Positions 17,015 to 25,665 of a stretch of DNA of 64,000 bases are shown here, piece after piece. The translations under genes and the position numbers were made by a program. The DNA is taken from the NCBI GenBank assembly GCA_020848435.1, contig JADLAC010000016.1:1-64000 (forward strand). Direction: 5' to 3'. The notes under the pieces were generated by a model that made no database searches, had not been told where the DNA came from, and saw only the letters and a program-made list of their open reading frames with translations. The first letter of the stretch is position 1; each line of letters begins with the position of its first letter. Source of the DNA: Burkholderiales bacterium. Lineage in GTDB: Bacteria > Pseudomonadota > Gammaproteobacteria > Burkholderiales > WYBJ01.

Positions 17015-18808
17015 TTGCACCCGATGATCTTCGATGCGCGCCGAGCGCCACCCACCCGCCGTGCAGCTCGCGGCGCTGCGATCGCGCTCATGGTCATTCT
17101 CGGTTTGCTGGCAGGCGACGGGTCTGCCCAGCTCGGGCGCCCGCCGCAGCCCGAGCCCGCGAGCGGCCGCACGGCGAAGACGCTCGCGCACGCGCGCGAG
17201 TACATGGTGGCGGCGGCCCATCCGCTCGCGGTCGATGCCGGTGGACGCATGCTGGCCGCAGGCGGCAGCGCCATGGATGCCGCCATTGCGACCCAGCTCG
17301 TGCTCAACCTGGTCGAGTCGCATGCCTCGGGCTTGGGCGGGGGCGCATTCTTGCTGCATTACGACGCGCCCGCGGGAGTGATGCGGGCGTACGACGGCCG
17401 CGAGACCGCGCCCGCCGGCGCAACCCCGGAGCTTTTCCTGCGGACCGACGGCGAGCCGATGTCTTTTCAGGAAGCGGTGCCAGGCGGGCGCTCGGTCGGC
17501 GTGCCCGGCTTGGCGCGCCTGCTCGAGCTCGCGCATCGGCGTCACGGCCGCCTCGCATGGTCGAAGCTGTTCGAGCCGGCGATAGCCTTGGCCGAACAGG
17601 GCTACCCCATTTCCGAGCGCGTGCACCTGGCGCTCACCCGGGCGCAGGGCTTGGCGCGCGATGCGACCGCGCGCCAGTTGTTTTTCGACGCCGACGGCAA
17701 TCCCAAGGCAGCCGGCACGTTCATCCGCAATCCGGCGTTCGCCGCGACCTTGAGAGCGATCGCGCGCGACGGGGCAGCGGCGTTCTACCGGGGCGACATC
17801 GCTCGCGCCATCGTCGCCGCCGTGCGCGGCCACCCGAGCAATCCCGGCACGCTCAGCGAGCAGGACCTGGCCGACTACAGCGTGCGCGAGGTGACGCCGC
17901 TGTGCGGTGCATACCGTCAATTCCGCGTCTGCGGCATGCCGCCATCATCGTCCGGCGGCATCGCGGTGCTGCAAATGCTGGGGATGCTTTCGCGCTTCGA
18001 CCTGGGCGCGGTGCGGCCGGAATCGAGCCGGGCAGCCCACCTGCTGGCCGAAGCCGGGCGGCTCGCCTTCGCCGATCGCAATCGCTATGTCGCCGACGAT
18101 CGCTTCGTCGAGGTGCCGGTGCAGGGCTTGCTCGATCCCAAGTATCTCGCCACGCGCTCACAACGTATCCGGCCCGAAGCATCCATGGGCAAGGCCGAGC
18201 CCGGCGTACCGCCCGGCGTTCGAGTCGCCTACGCCGGCGATGCCGTCGATGAAGCCGCCGGCACGAGCCATATCGGCGTGGTCGATCGCCACGGCAACGC
18301 GGTCTCCATGACGACCACCATCGAGTCGTTGTTCGGCGCGCGCATCATGGCGGGCGGCTTCCTGCTCAACAACCAGCTCACCGATTTCAATTTTGCGCCG
18401 AGCGAAGACGGGCGTCCGGTAGCGAACAGGGTGGAGCCCGGCAAGCGCCCGCGCAGCTCCATGGCGCCCACGCTGGTGTTCGACGCCGGCGGCAGGCTGC
18501 ACCTCGCGCTCGGCTCCCCCGGCGGCAGCCTCATCATCAACTACGTTCTCAAGACCCTGGTCGCAACCCTCGATTGGAAGCTCGACGTCCAGGCCGCCAT
18601 CGATCTACCCAACGTCGGCAGCCGCAACGGCCCCACCGAGCTCGAGCGCGGCACCAGCGCGGAAGCCTTGGCCGCGACGCTGCAAGCCATGGGTCATCCG
18701 CTGCGGGTGATGGATATGACCAGCGGCGTGCACGCCATCATGCGCGCCGGGGAGGGCTGGACCGGGGGCGCCGATCCGCGGCGCGAGGGGGTCGCGCGCG
18801 GGCGTTGA
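17015..18808 (+). CDS. ggt: Gamma-glutamyltransferase
   Basis: A 597-residue N-terminal nucleophile hydrolase with an N-terminal signal peptide (about 1-38). The autocleavage/nucleophile threonine is Thr417 in AGTSHIGVVD, followed by GNAVSM. The small subunit retains RPRSSMAPT and GSPGGS, which bind the gamma-glutamyl group. The large subunit has the expected ASGLGGGAF and DGRETAP motifs. It hydrolyses or transfers the gamma-glutamyl group of glutathione and related compounds in the periplasm. The first ATG was used; one four residues in is equally possible. It stands alone, convergent with the next gene. Confidence 0.93.
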   Translation: MHPMIFDARRAPPTRRAARGAAIALMVILGLLAGDGSAQLGRPPQPEPASGRTAKTLAHAREYMVAAAHPLAVDAGGRMLAAGGSAMDAAIATQLVLNLVESHASGLGGGAFLLHYDAPAGVMRAYDGRETAPAGATPELFLRTDGEPMSFQEAVPGGRSVGVPGLARLLELAHRRHGRLAWSKLFEPAIALAEQGYPISERVHLALTRAQGLARDATARQLFFDADGNPKAAGTFIRNPAFAATLRAIARDGAAAFYRGDIARAIVAAVRGHPSNPGTLSEQDLADYSVREVTPLCGAYRQFRVCGMPPSSSGGIAVLQMLGMLSRFDLGAVRPESSRAAHLLAEAGRLAFADRNRYVADDRFVEVPVQGLLDPKYLATRSQRIRPEASMGKAEPGVPPGVRVAYAGDAVDEAAGTSHIGVVDRHGNAVSMTTTIESLFGARIMAGGFLLNNQLTDFNFAPSEDGRPVANRVEPGKRPRSSMAPTLVFDAGGRLHLALGSPGGSLIINYVLKTLVATLDWKLDVQAAIDLPNVGSRNGPTELERGTSAEALAATLQAMGHPLRVMDMTSGVHAIMRAGEGWTGGADPRREGVARGR

Positions 18809-19021
18809 TACCGCGCCGCCGCCCGATGCTCATGGTCCCGCGACCGATAGCGGCCGATGTCCTTGGTGCGGGCAAGGCGCGCGAGGACGCTCGCCGCATT
18901 CGTCCGGATCGATCCTGAAACGGCGGCGCCGCCATGCGGGCGTTATCGCCGTAGGACAGCGGCGCGAGGCGCTTGATCACGCACGACTGAACGCCGGCTC
19001 CAGTGTGCCGTTTGCGTCTTC

Positions 19022-19996
19022 TCAGCGGCGCGCGCGCTTCTTCGGTGCGGCGGGCGCGCGCGCCGGCGCATCGAACGCTCGCATCAGCTCCAGCACCTTC
19101 GCGAGCGTTCGCTCGTAGCGCTCGAGCCATGGCGCGTACTCGCCCTTGCCCCAGGAATAGAAGCCGTGCCCCACGGTGACGCCGACCTGCCCGGCACGCA
19201 CGCGGCTCGACAGCGCGCGCGGCACGCGAGGGCTGCTGTTCAGCGTCGGGTAGATCTGGCACGCCGCGCGGTAGTTGATGAGCAAGCTGTTGAGATCGCG
19301 CTGGCGCACCGGCCCGCAAGCGACATAGCGGAAGCCGAAGCCATAGCGCACGGCCCGATCGATGTCCTCGAGCGAGGCAATGCCCTTGTCCACCAGGTCG
19401 AAGCACTCGCGCATCATGGCGTGCTGGGCGCGGTTGACGATCATGCCGGGGACATCGCGGCGCAGGTTGACGGTGATTTTTCCCAGCTCGCGCAGCCAGG
19501 CGTTGACGCGACGTATGGTCGCATCGCTGGTGCGCGCGCCGCGCACGATCTCCACCAGCGGGGCGACGTATGCCGGCGTCGCAAAGTGCACCAATGCGAC
19601 CCGATCCTTGCGTTTGACCCCGCTCATGATGGCGGAGAGCCGCAAGCTGGAGGTATTCGTGGCGAGGATCGCCTCGCGTAGGGCCAGCGCTTCCAAGCGC
19701 CGGAAGAGCGCCTGCTTGAGCGCGAGCTGCTCCGGCACGGCTTCGATGACGAATGCGACCTGCGGCCACGGCAGCGTGTCGAGCGTCTCGTGGATGCGGA
19801 TGCGCTTCGGCCCAGCGCGACCGGCACGCAGGTAGTCGAGCGCCGTGCGCGCGCGCTGCGGCAAGGACGCCCGCATCGCCGCGTCCGGCTCCTGCACGTG
19901 CACGCTCCAGCCGCCCGCGGCCAACACCGCCGCGATGTCGGCGCCCATCTTGCCCCCGCCGATGATGGCAGCCGTTTCCTGCCTGGCTGCTTTCAT
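19022..19996 (-). CDS. 3-hydroxyacyl-CoA dehydrogenase family protein
   Basis: A 324-residue two-domain dehydrogenase. The Rossmann motif is GGGKMG (13-18, the usual GxGxMG with Gly in place), with FVIEAVPE and ATNTSS as expected for the family. The C-terminal helical domain has DVPGMIVNRAQHAMMRE and GFGFRYVACGP. The usual catalytic HFF/HFFNP is changed to VHFATPAYV, which is closer to L-carnitine or gulonate-type members than to fatty-acid enzymes. The extreme C-terminus is basic (KKRARR). A ribosome site (GGGAG) precedes the ATG. It is convergent with ggt and divergent from the phosphatase gene. The substrate is not predictable from sequence alone. Confidence 0.8.
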   Translation of the reverse strand: MKAARQETAAIIGGGKMGADIAAVLAAGGWSVHVQEPDAAMRASLPQRARTALDYLRAGRAGPKRIRIHETLDTLPWPQVAFVIEAVPEQLALKQALFRRLEALALREAILATNTSSLRLSAIMSGVKRKDRVALVHFATPAYVAPLVEIVRGARTSDATIRRVNAWLRELGKITVNLRRDVPGMIVNRAQHAMMRECFDLVDKGIASLEDIDRAVRYGFGFRYVACGPVRQRDLNSLLINYRAACQIYPTLNSSPRVPRALSSRVRAGQVGVTVGHGFYSWGKGEYAPWLERYERTLAKVLELMRAFDAPARAPAAPKKRARR

Positions 19997-20181
19997 TTGC
20001 CTTGTCTCCCGAGCCGTATTGCCAGCGACTCCAACCCGTTGACAGCGGCCGCAGCTCCCCGGGAAGAATCAACTCCGCCAGGTGCCGCGCGAGTCGCCCC
20101 GGCCGTCGCCGCCATTGAGCAGCACGCCACTTATTCAGTGCTTCGCAACCCGATCGACGCGCCGGCCGGGCCTGGAATATT

Positions 20182-20838
20182 ATGCAGCTCCGTAAGGGGA
20201 GACAGATAGCGCTGACGACCCATGCGATCAGGCCAAACTCATTAGGCGGCAATTCTGCCGTGTATTCGGACAATGCCAACTTGCCGGGCATCGACCTTCG
20301 CGATGTGCCGCTGCTCGCCTCACCGTTCGTGTTCCTGCGCCACGGCGAAACGGAGAGCAACCGGCTCGGAATCATCGCCGGATCGAACGATGTGCCCTTG
20401 AACGCGACCGGCCGCGAGCAGGCGCGGCAAGCGGCCCGGCGGCTCGCGGGAAGCGGCATCGACGCGATCTGGTCGAGCCCGCTCGAGCGCGCGCGGATAA
20501 CGGCAGCGTGCGTTGCCGAAGCGCTGGACTTGCATGTCTACATCGTGCCGCAGCTTGCCGAACGCAATTGGGGCGCGCTGGAAGGCACGCCGCGCGAGCT
20601 GCGCGTCCCGGCCGTGTCGCCGCCCGGGGGCGAGAACCTCGATGCCTTTCGGGCACGCACGGCCGCGGCGCTGCGCGCGATCGGCGCGAGCAGGCTGCCG
20701 CTGGTCGTCGCGCACTCGGGGACGTTTCGCGTATTGCGGGAGTGGCTGCGCATCCCGCCGCGCAGCGTGCCGCTCGAGAACTGCGCGCCGCTTCGCATCG
20801 CGTCGCACCCGCAGGGCTGGCAGATCACGCCGCTGTAA
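20182..20838 (+). CDS. Histidine phosphatase family protein (phosphoglycerate mutase-like)
   Basis: A branch-1 histidine phosphatase of up to 218 residues. The catalytic RHGE is at 53-56 with nucleophile His54. The second basic pocket includes SSPLERARITA, the acid residue lies in ERNWGALEG, and the second histidine is in VVAHSGTFR. The core begins only at about residue 47, so the first 45 residues look non-homologous. The real start may be a GTG or TTG further in, and TATTAT overlapping the annotated ATG could even be a -10 element. Members dephosphorylate varied small molecules or proteins; no neighbour suggests which. Confidence 0.8.
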   Translation: MQLRKGRQIALTTHAIRPNSLGGNSAVYSDNANLPGIDLRDVPLLASPFVFLRHGETESNRLGIIAGSNDVPLNATGREQARQAARRLAGSGIDAIWSSPLERARITAACVAEALDLHVYIVPQLAERNWGALEGTPRELRVPAVSPPGGENLDAFRARTAAALRAIGASRLPLVVAHSGTFRVLREWLRIPPRSVPLENCAPLRIASHPQGWQITPL

Positions 20839-20934
20839 GCATCCGCAACTGGGGCGGTGCGCTCGGCACCGCTTGACGCAGATCAACCCAGGGCCGGGCG
20901 GTCGCGGATTCGCCCGCACTGCGAGCCCGATATC

Positions 20935-21900
20935 CTATTCCACGGTGATCTTCAACGGCCGCACGAGCTTGTCCCACTTGGCGAGCTCGGCGTCGATGCG
21001 TGCGCCGAACTGCGCGCTCGACATCTCGACCGCCTCGACGCCGACACCGAGGAGCTTGTCCTTCACGTCCGGCTGGCGAATCGCGACTTGGACGGCTTCG
21101 TGCAGCTTCGCGATCGCCGCCTTCGGCGTCGCCGCCGGAGCGATCAGCCCGTACCAGCCGCTCACCTCGTAGCCCGCAAGCCCCGCTTCCGCGATGGTCG
21201 GCATGTCGGGGAGCGCCTGGGTGCGCTTTGCCGTCGTGACGCCCAAACCGCGAATCTTGCCGGATTGCAGGTGCGGCCTGGCCACGGCGACGGTGGAGAA
21301 GAAGATCTGTACCCGCCCGCCCAGCAGATCGGTCATCGCCGGGCCGCCGCCCTTGTACGGCACGTGCAGCATCTTCACTCCCGCGAGCGAGGCGAACAGC
21401 TCGGCGGCGAGATGGGTGAGGTTGCCGATGCTCGACGAGGCATACACGACCTGGCCAGCCTTCGCCTTGGCGAGCGCGATCAGCTCCTTCACCGACGCCA
21501 CGCCCGCGCCCGGATGCGCCACCAGCACGTAGGCCCCGTCGCCCACCAGCGAAACCGGCGCGAAATCCTTCGCCGTATCGTAGGGGAGCTTTGGATAGAG
21601 GCTCGGGTTGATGGCATGACCGGCCGCAATGATGAGCACGGTATGGCCGTCGGGCGGCGCCTTCGCGACCAGCTCCGAGCCGATGATGGTATTGCCCCCG
21701 CCCCGGTTGTCGACCACGACGTTGTGCCCGAGCTGCTCGGTCATCCTGTTGGCGAGCAAGCGCGCGATGATGTCGTTCGCGCCTCCCGGCGGATACGGCA
21801 CGACGAGCCGCACAGGGCGCGTGGGAAATTGCTGCCCGAGCGACGGGAAGCTCGCCGCCAATGCGAGCGCGCCGCACACCCAGCTTGCGTGCTTCAACAT
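20935..21900 (-). CDS. Bug/TctC-family tripartite tricarboxylate-type substrate-binding protein
   Basis: A 321-residue periplasmic receptor. It has a signal peptide ending near SLGQ and then the Bug signature: FPTRPVRLVVPYPPGG, DNRGGGNTIIGSE, GHTVL and HVPYKGGGPAMTDLLGG. Such proteins bind carboxylates or other small organic acids in a closed two-lobe cleft. The TctA/TctB membrane partners are absent, as is usual for the expanded Bug family of betaproteobacteria. An ATG four codons upstream is possible, but the second ATG gives a normal signal peptide. It lies downstream of the catabolic block, separated from it by REP-like palindromes. Confidence 0.92.
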   Translation of the reverse strand: MLKHASWVCGALALAASFPSLGQQFPTRPVRLVVPYPPGGANDIIARLLANRMTEQLGHNVVVDNRGGGNTIIGSELVAKAPPDGHTVLIIAAGHAINPSLYPKLPYDTAKDFAPVSLVGDGAYVLVAHPGAGVASVKELIALAKAKAGQVVYASSSIGNLTHLAAELFASLAGVKMLHVPYKGGGPAMTDLLGGRVQIFFSTVAVARPHLQSGKIRGLGVTTAKRTQALPDMPTIAEAGLAGYEVSGWYGLIAPAATPKAAIAKLHEAVQVAIRQPDVKDKLLGVGVEAVEMSSAQFGARIDAELAKWDKLVRPLKITVE

Positions 21901-21920
21901 TGTCGCCTCCAAACTGTCGT

Positions 21921-22022
21921 GGGGCCAGGTCGTTCACGTTTCATGAGGTCCTGCAACGTGCATGACCTGACCCCCATTGGCTGTGGTTGGCTGCGATGTG
22001 CTGCAACGTGCAAGACCTGACC
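21921..22022. repeat. REP-like palindromic repeats
   Basis: A stem with arms 21921-21940 and 21955-21974 (CCAGGTC...CACGTT against AACGTG...GACCTG) is followed by a partial second unit at 21995-22022. CTGCAACGTGCA(A/T)GACCTGACC occurs twice, exactly 50 bases apart. A 22-base string of the second unit (21995-22016) occurs again in reverse complement at 50865-50886. Confidence 0.75.
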
Positions 22023-22033
22023 GCGGGCCTGCT

Positions 22034-22972
22034 TCATTTTCGCTGGAGCATCCCGGCGCGCGCGAGCGCGCGGGCGATGGCGTCGCGGGTCGCGTGATCG
22101 GGCTCGGCGGTCGGTGGACGCACCGCGGCCGACTTGAGCCGGCCCGCCAGCACCATCGCGAGCTTCATGCGCGCATGTGCATCCCCGGTCGGCTCGCCCA
22201 TCCCGTAGACCACGTCCTTCAGCGGATCGATACGTGCCTGGCAGGCCATTGCGCGCTTCAAGTCGCCCGCGCGCACGCTTTCGGCCAGCTCGACGATGAG
22301 ATCGGGAATGAACGAGGCGAAGCCGAGCAGGGCGCCGTCAACGCCCTGCACCATCGAGGCGAGCAGGTATTCGTCATGACACGTGAGCACCGCCTTGTCA
22401 GGTGCCGCGGCGCGAATGGCCGCGATGTCGCGCGCATACTTGTTCATTTCGCGCGTGCCGACCTTGAAGATCTTCACCGCCGGCAAAGCGGCCAGCTCGG
22501 CCAGGGTCTCGCAGCTATAAGAGGCGCGGGTCCAGGCCGGGTAGACGTGAACCGCGAGATCGAGCCCGGTCGCCTCGCCGATGGCCGCGAAGTAGTCGAT
22601 CACGTGCTCGGGGCGCATGCCGAAGCGCAGCCAGTGGTGCGGCGGCATGATGTCGAGTGCGCTGGCACCTGCCTCCTTCTGCATCAATCCCTGCTCGATC
22701 GCCTCGCGTATGCCTTCCGCCGCCACGGCCGAAATGACGGGCAACTTGCCGCCGACCTCGGCCGCAACGATACGGGTCACGCTGGCGCGCTCAGCGGCGG
22801 TGAGACTGAAGACATCGCCCGTGTGGCCGTTGGTCATCAACGCGACGATGCCGGCATGACCGGCCAGCCAGCGCGCCACGCGGCGCAGCTCCGCTTGGTC
22901 GATGGAAAGATCGCTCGCCAGCGGCAGCACCATGGCCGGGATGATGCCCTTGTAATCGCCTGTCGTCGCCAT
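22034..22972 (-). CDS. Dihydrodipicolinate synthase/N-acetylneuraminate lyase family protein
   Basis: A 312-residue TIM-barrel class I aldolase. NGHTGD (48-53) replaces the usual GTTGE loop, Tyr144 is in VHVYPAW, and the Schiff-base lysine is most likely Lys170 in VKIFKVG, 26 residues later as expected. The altered loops argue against lysine biosynthesis and for a catabolic aldolase or dehydratase. It is the last gene of the catabolic operon, 17 bases after the methyltransferase stop, with an AGGAG ribosome site. The substrate cannot be named. Confidence 0.82.
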   Translation of the reverse strand: MATTGDYKGIIPAMVLPLASDLSIDQAELRRVARWLAGHAGIVALMTNGHTGDVFSLTAAERASVTRIVAAEVGGKLPVISAVAAEGIREAIEQGLMQKEAGASALDIMPPHHWLRFGMRPEHVIDYFAAIGEATGLDLAVHVYPAWTRASYSCETLAELAALPAVKIFKVGTREMNKYARDIAAIRAAAPDKAVLTCHDEYLLASMVQGVDGALLGFASFIPDLIVELAESVRAGDLKRAMACQARIDPLKDVVYGMGEPTGDAHARMKLAMVLAGRLKSAAVRPPTAEPDHATRDAIARALARAGMLQRK

Positions 22973-22989
22973 GCCGATCTCCTGGTCTA

Positions 22990-23835
22990 CTAACCCGATT
23001 GCAGCACGCGCTCGGCGCGCCACGCCCGCTCGATGGTGTCGCGGCCGATGCCCGAGCGCACCTTGCCCTCCATGAAAGCGCCGTGTACCCGGCCTTCGAA
23101 ATGGTGCGCCTGTCCTTCGTCCACCAGCACGAAGCGGATGCGATCGCCCTCGAGCTGCGGCTCGAACAGCGGCAGGAAGCCCGCCCCGCCCGTGCGCGCG
23201 CCGCCGCGAATCTTCTGGTGATCCTGCTCGATTGAAAGCTCGTAAGCATGGGCGGTGTCGCCGAGGGTTGCTTCGAGCTGCCAGGTCCCGCGCACGCTCG
23301 CCGGCACGATGTAGAGGAAGTAGCTCTTGGAGATGTTGACCCGGCGATCGGGCGTCCAGTCGTTGAAAGGAAAATCGTGCGCGACGATGCGAGCGCCGGG
23401 GCGCAGCTCGCGCAGCAACTTGGGCTTGAGGCGATTGACCAAGCCGGTGAGCAGGTAGAGCGTCACGACCGTCGCGTCCTTGAGATCGGCTTCGAACACG
23501 TCGCGTTGAACGAAGTGCACGCGTTCCGCCACGCCAGCCTTGCGCGCATTGTCGTTCGCTTCCGCGACCAGCTTGGCATCGATGTCGACGCCGAAGCCAC
23601 GTGCGCCGAAAGCGGTCGCGGCCGTGATCGGGATGCGGCCGTCGCCCGAGCCCAGATCGACGACCAGATCGTCCGCGCGCACCTCGGCAAGCCGCAGCAT
23701 CTCTTCGACCGCAACCGGCGTCGAAGGCAAGTACGGCGTGGGCACTTCCCCGGCAGGTACGCTCACCGCGCCGAATGCGTACGGCGCGCCCGCCAGGCTC
23801 AGCAAGCACATCAGCACCGCGAGCAATCGCGTCAT
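22990..23835 (-). CDS. Exported class I SAM-dependent methyltransferase
   Basis: A 281-residue protein that begins with a clear signal peptide (MTRLLAVLMCLLSLAGAPYA, cleavage near residues 20-23). The mature part has a SAM-binding motif I, VVDLGSGDG, at 58-66, the acidic GVDID after strand 2 and the later motifs ERVHFVQRDVFEAD and PGARIVAHDFPFNDW. A SAM-dependent fold behind a signal peptide is odd because SAM is cytosolic; similar proteins are, to my knowledge, widespread in betaproteobacteria without an established function. The gene starts four bases after the racemase gene and precedes the aldolase gene. Confidence 0.78.
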   Translation of the reverse strand: MTRLLAVLMCLLSLAGAPYAFGAVSVPAGEVPTPYLPSTPVAVEEMLRLAEVRADDLVVDLGSGDGRIPITAATAFGARGFGVDIDAKLVAEANDNARKAGVAERVHFVQRDVFEADLKDATVVTLYLLTGLVNRLKPKLLRELRPGARIVAHDFPFNDWTPDRRVNISKSYFLYIVPASVRGTWQLEATLGDTAHAYELSIEQDHQKIRGGARTGGAGFLPLFEPQLEGDRIRFVLVDEGQAHHFEGRVHGAFMEGKVRSGIGRDTIERAWRAERVLQSG

Positions 23836-23839
23836 CGCG

Positions 23840-24973
23840 TTACTTTCGCGCGCTGGCGTCGAGCAGCGCATTCGCTTCGCCCAAAGCCGGATACGGCGCC
23901 TCGACATCGCTCGAGCGAAATGGCGCCGCGATCGGCACCGGCAAGGCGCTGATCGCGCCGGCGGCGCTGACCAGGCGCCACGCGAACAGCCCGCGGGCCG
24001 CGAAATGCGGATCCCGCAGCGCCTCTTCCACCGTACGCACGAGAGTGCAGCACACATCCTGGCCGGCGAAGCACTGCTCCCAATGGTGCGCATCGCGGCT
24101 TGCGATGATGCGCGCGACCTCGGAGCGGGTCGCGGCCTCGCGGCCGGCATCGTCGCGATACGCCGCATCGAGGCCGATCAAGCTGCAAAACGACTCCCAG
24201 AACTTCTGCTCCAGGGGTGCCGCGGCGACGAAGCGTCCGTCCGCGGTGCGGTAGACGTTGTAGCGCGGGCTCCCGCCCGAGACCAGCTCGCCGCCGGGAC
24301 GCGGCCATGCGCCGGCCGCAAGGCCGTTGCCGATCGCCCAGTACAGGAAGGCGAAGAGGTTGTCGGCCATCGCGATATCGAGCTTGCAGCCACGGCCGGT
24401 GACATCGCGTTGACGCAGTGCCAGCAGGATGTTGATGACGCCCGGATAAGTGCCGCCGGCGATGTCGGCCACCAGCGCGGCAGGAACCACCGGCGCACCG
24501 TCGGCGCCGGCGGCCAAACCCAGCATGCCGGTTTCGGCCACGTAGTTGAGGTCGTGTGCCGCCACGTCGGCTTTCGGGCCGTGCTGCCCCCAGCCCGTGA
24601 TCGCGCAGTAGATGATGCGCGCATTGATCGCGCTCAACGCCTCGTAGCCTAACCCCAGCCGGTCCATCACGCCGGGGCGGAATTGCTCGACCACGATGTC
24701 CGCCGTCTCGAGCAAGGGCCGCAGCCGAGCGAGGGCATCGGGCGCTTTGAGGTCGATGGCGAGAGAGCGCTTGCCGCGATTGAGCAGCGCGAAATTGACG
24801 CTGTCCGAACCGAGCTTGGGCACGTAGGAACGCATTTCGTCACCGCGTCCCGGGCGCTCGATCTTGATCACTTCCGCCCCCGCTTCGGCCAGCAGCAGGG
24901 TGGCGAGCGGTCCGGGCAGCAGGGTGGAGAAATCGAGCACCCGGATGCCGGCGAGCGGCTGGCGATCAGTCAT
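23840..24973 (-). CDS. Alpha-methylacyl-CoA racemase-like protein (CaiB/BaiF family)
   Basis: A 377-residue family III CoA-transferase-fold protein. Three residues match the acid/base set of alpha-methylacyl-CoA racemases: His140 in AAHDLNY, Asp170 in VADIAGG and Glu255 in AAPLEQKF. The family start signature (GIRVLDFSTLLPGP, AEVIKIERPGRGD) is present. Because the racemase residues are kept, epimerising a 2-methyl- or 2-substituted acyl-CoA is more likely than CoA transfer. The gene overlaps the preceding hydroxyacyl-CoA dehydrogenase-like gene by eight bases (ATGACTGA), so translation is coupled. In this cluster it could invert the alpha carbon of a branched or ring-cleaved acyl-CoA. Confidence 0.82.
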   Translation of the reverse strand: MTDRQPLAGIRVLDFSTLLPGPLATLLLAEAGAEVIKIERPGRGDEMRSYVPKLGSDSVNFALLNRGKRSLAIDLKAPDALARLRPLLETADIVVEQFRPGVMDRLGLGYEALSAINARIIYCAITGWGQHGPKADVAAHDLNYVAETGMLGLAAGADGAPVVPAALVADIAGGTYPGVINILLALRQRDVTGRGCKLDIAMADNLFAFLYWAIGNGLAAGAWPRPGGELVSGGSPRYNVYRTADGRFVAAAPLEQKFWESFCSLIGLDAAYRDDAGREAATRSEVARIIASRDAHHWEQCFAGQDVCCTLVRTVEEALRDPHFAARGLFAWRLVSAAGAISALPVPIAAPFRSSDVEAPYPALGEANALLDASARK

Positions 24974-25664
24974 TGCCTTGTTCTCGTTGGCGCTGCACCC
25001 AGGCATCGGCCTGCGCCGCGGCGAGCGAGCGTTGCTTGGCAACGCGCGCCCGCCGCGCCGGTGCGTAGCCAGGATCGCCGAGGGCCTCGTACAACGCCTG
25101 AGTGACATCGAAGTGCTGCGCGAGGCCCGAACGTTCGAGCAGGCCGATGGGGCCTTCGGGATAGCCGAGGCCGAGCTTCAACGTGGTATCCAAGTCCGAT
25201 GCGCTCGCAAGCCCTTCGTCCAAACGCCTGAGCGCGGCGTTGTAATACGGCCGCACCAGCCGATCGATGATGCGCCCCGGCACGTCCCGGCACACCGACA
25301 CCTTCAATCCCGCGGATTCGAAGACTGCGCGCGCCGCATCGATCGCCGCTTGCGGCGTGGCCGGCTGGCGAACGAGCTCGATCAGGCTCGTGGCCGGATC
25401 CGCGCCGAGCCGAAAGCGCGCGAAGCCCAGCATGTTGCTGCCTTCTTCGCCGGCGCGCTCGCCCGTGTATACGCCGAGGCATTCGGTTCGAAGCTCGACC
25501 ACGACCGCACGATAGCGCTCGCGCGCCCCCAGGCGTTCGAGCGCCTCGGGGATGCGATCGCCCAGCACGATCACGACCCCGCCGTCGCGCCTGGCCTGTT
25601 CGAGCAAGAGATGGCTTTCGGGAAAGGACGCGCTGTCGCCGAGCTTCAAGACGCTGTAGCCCAT
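24966..25664 (-). CDS. 3-hydroxyacyl-CoA dehydrogenase C-terminal-domain protein with degenerate Rossmann half
   Basis: A 232-residue protein. Residues from about 125 on are the 3HCDH C-terminal helical domain (DVPGRIIDRLVRPYYNAALR, then GLGYPEGPIGLLERSG). The first half lacks the GxGxxG dinucleotide motif and reads as a short, diverged remnant. Full enzymes have about 290 residues, so this one probably cannot bind NAD by itself. It begins one base after the stop of a complete 3-hydroxybutyryl-CoA dehydrogenase gene and overlaps the racemase gene, implying equal expression. It may be a partner subunit or a decayed paralogue kept for structure. Confidence 0.75.
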   Translation of the reverse strand: MGYSVLKLGDSASFPESHLLLEQARRDGGVVIVLGDRIPEALERLGARERYRAVVVELRTECLGVYTGERAGEEGSNMLGFARFRLGADPATSLIELVRQPATPQAAIDAARAVFESAGLKVSVCRDVPGRIIDRLVRPYYNAALRRLDEGLASASDLDTTLKLGLGYPEGPIGLLERSGLAQHFDVTQALYEALGDPGYAPARRARVAKQRSLAAAQADAWVQRQREQGND

Positions 25665-25665
25665 G

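Noticed and set aside
23840-24973. Simple CoA-transferase call for the CaiB/BaiF protein
   Set aside because: The His/Asp/Glu set of alpha-methylacyl-CoA racemases is present, so the racemase-like call fits better, although transferase activity is not excluded.
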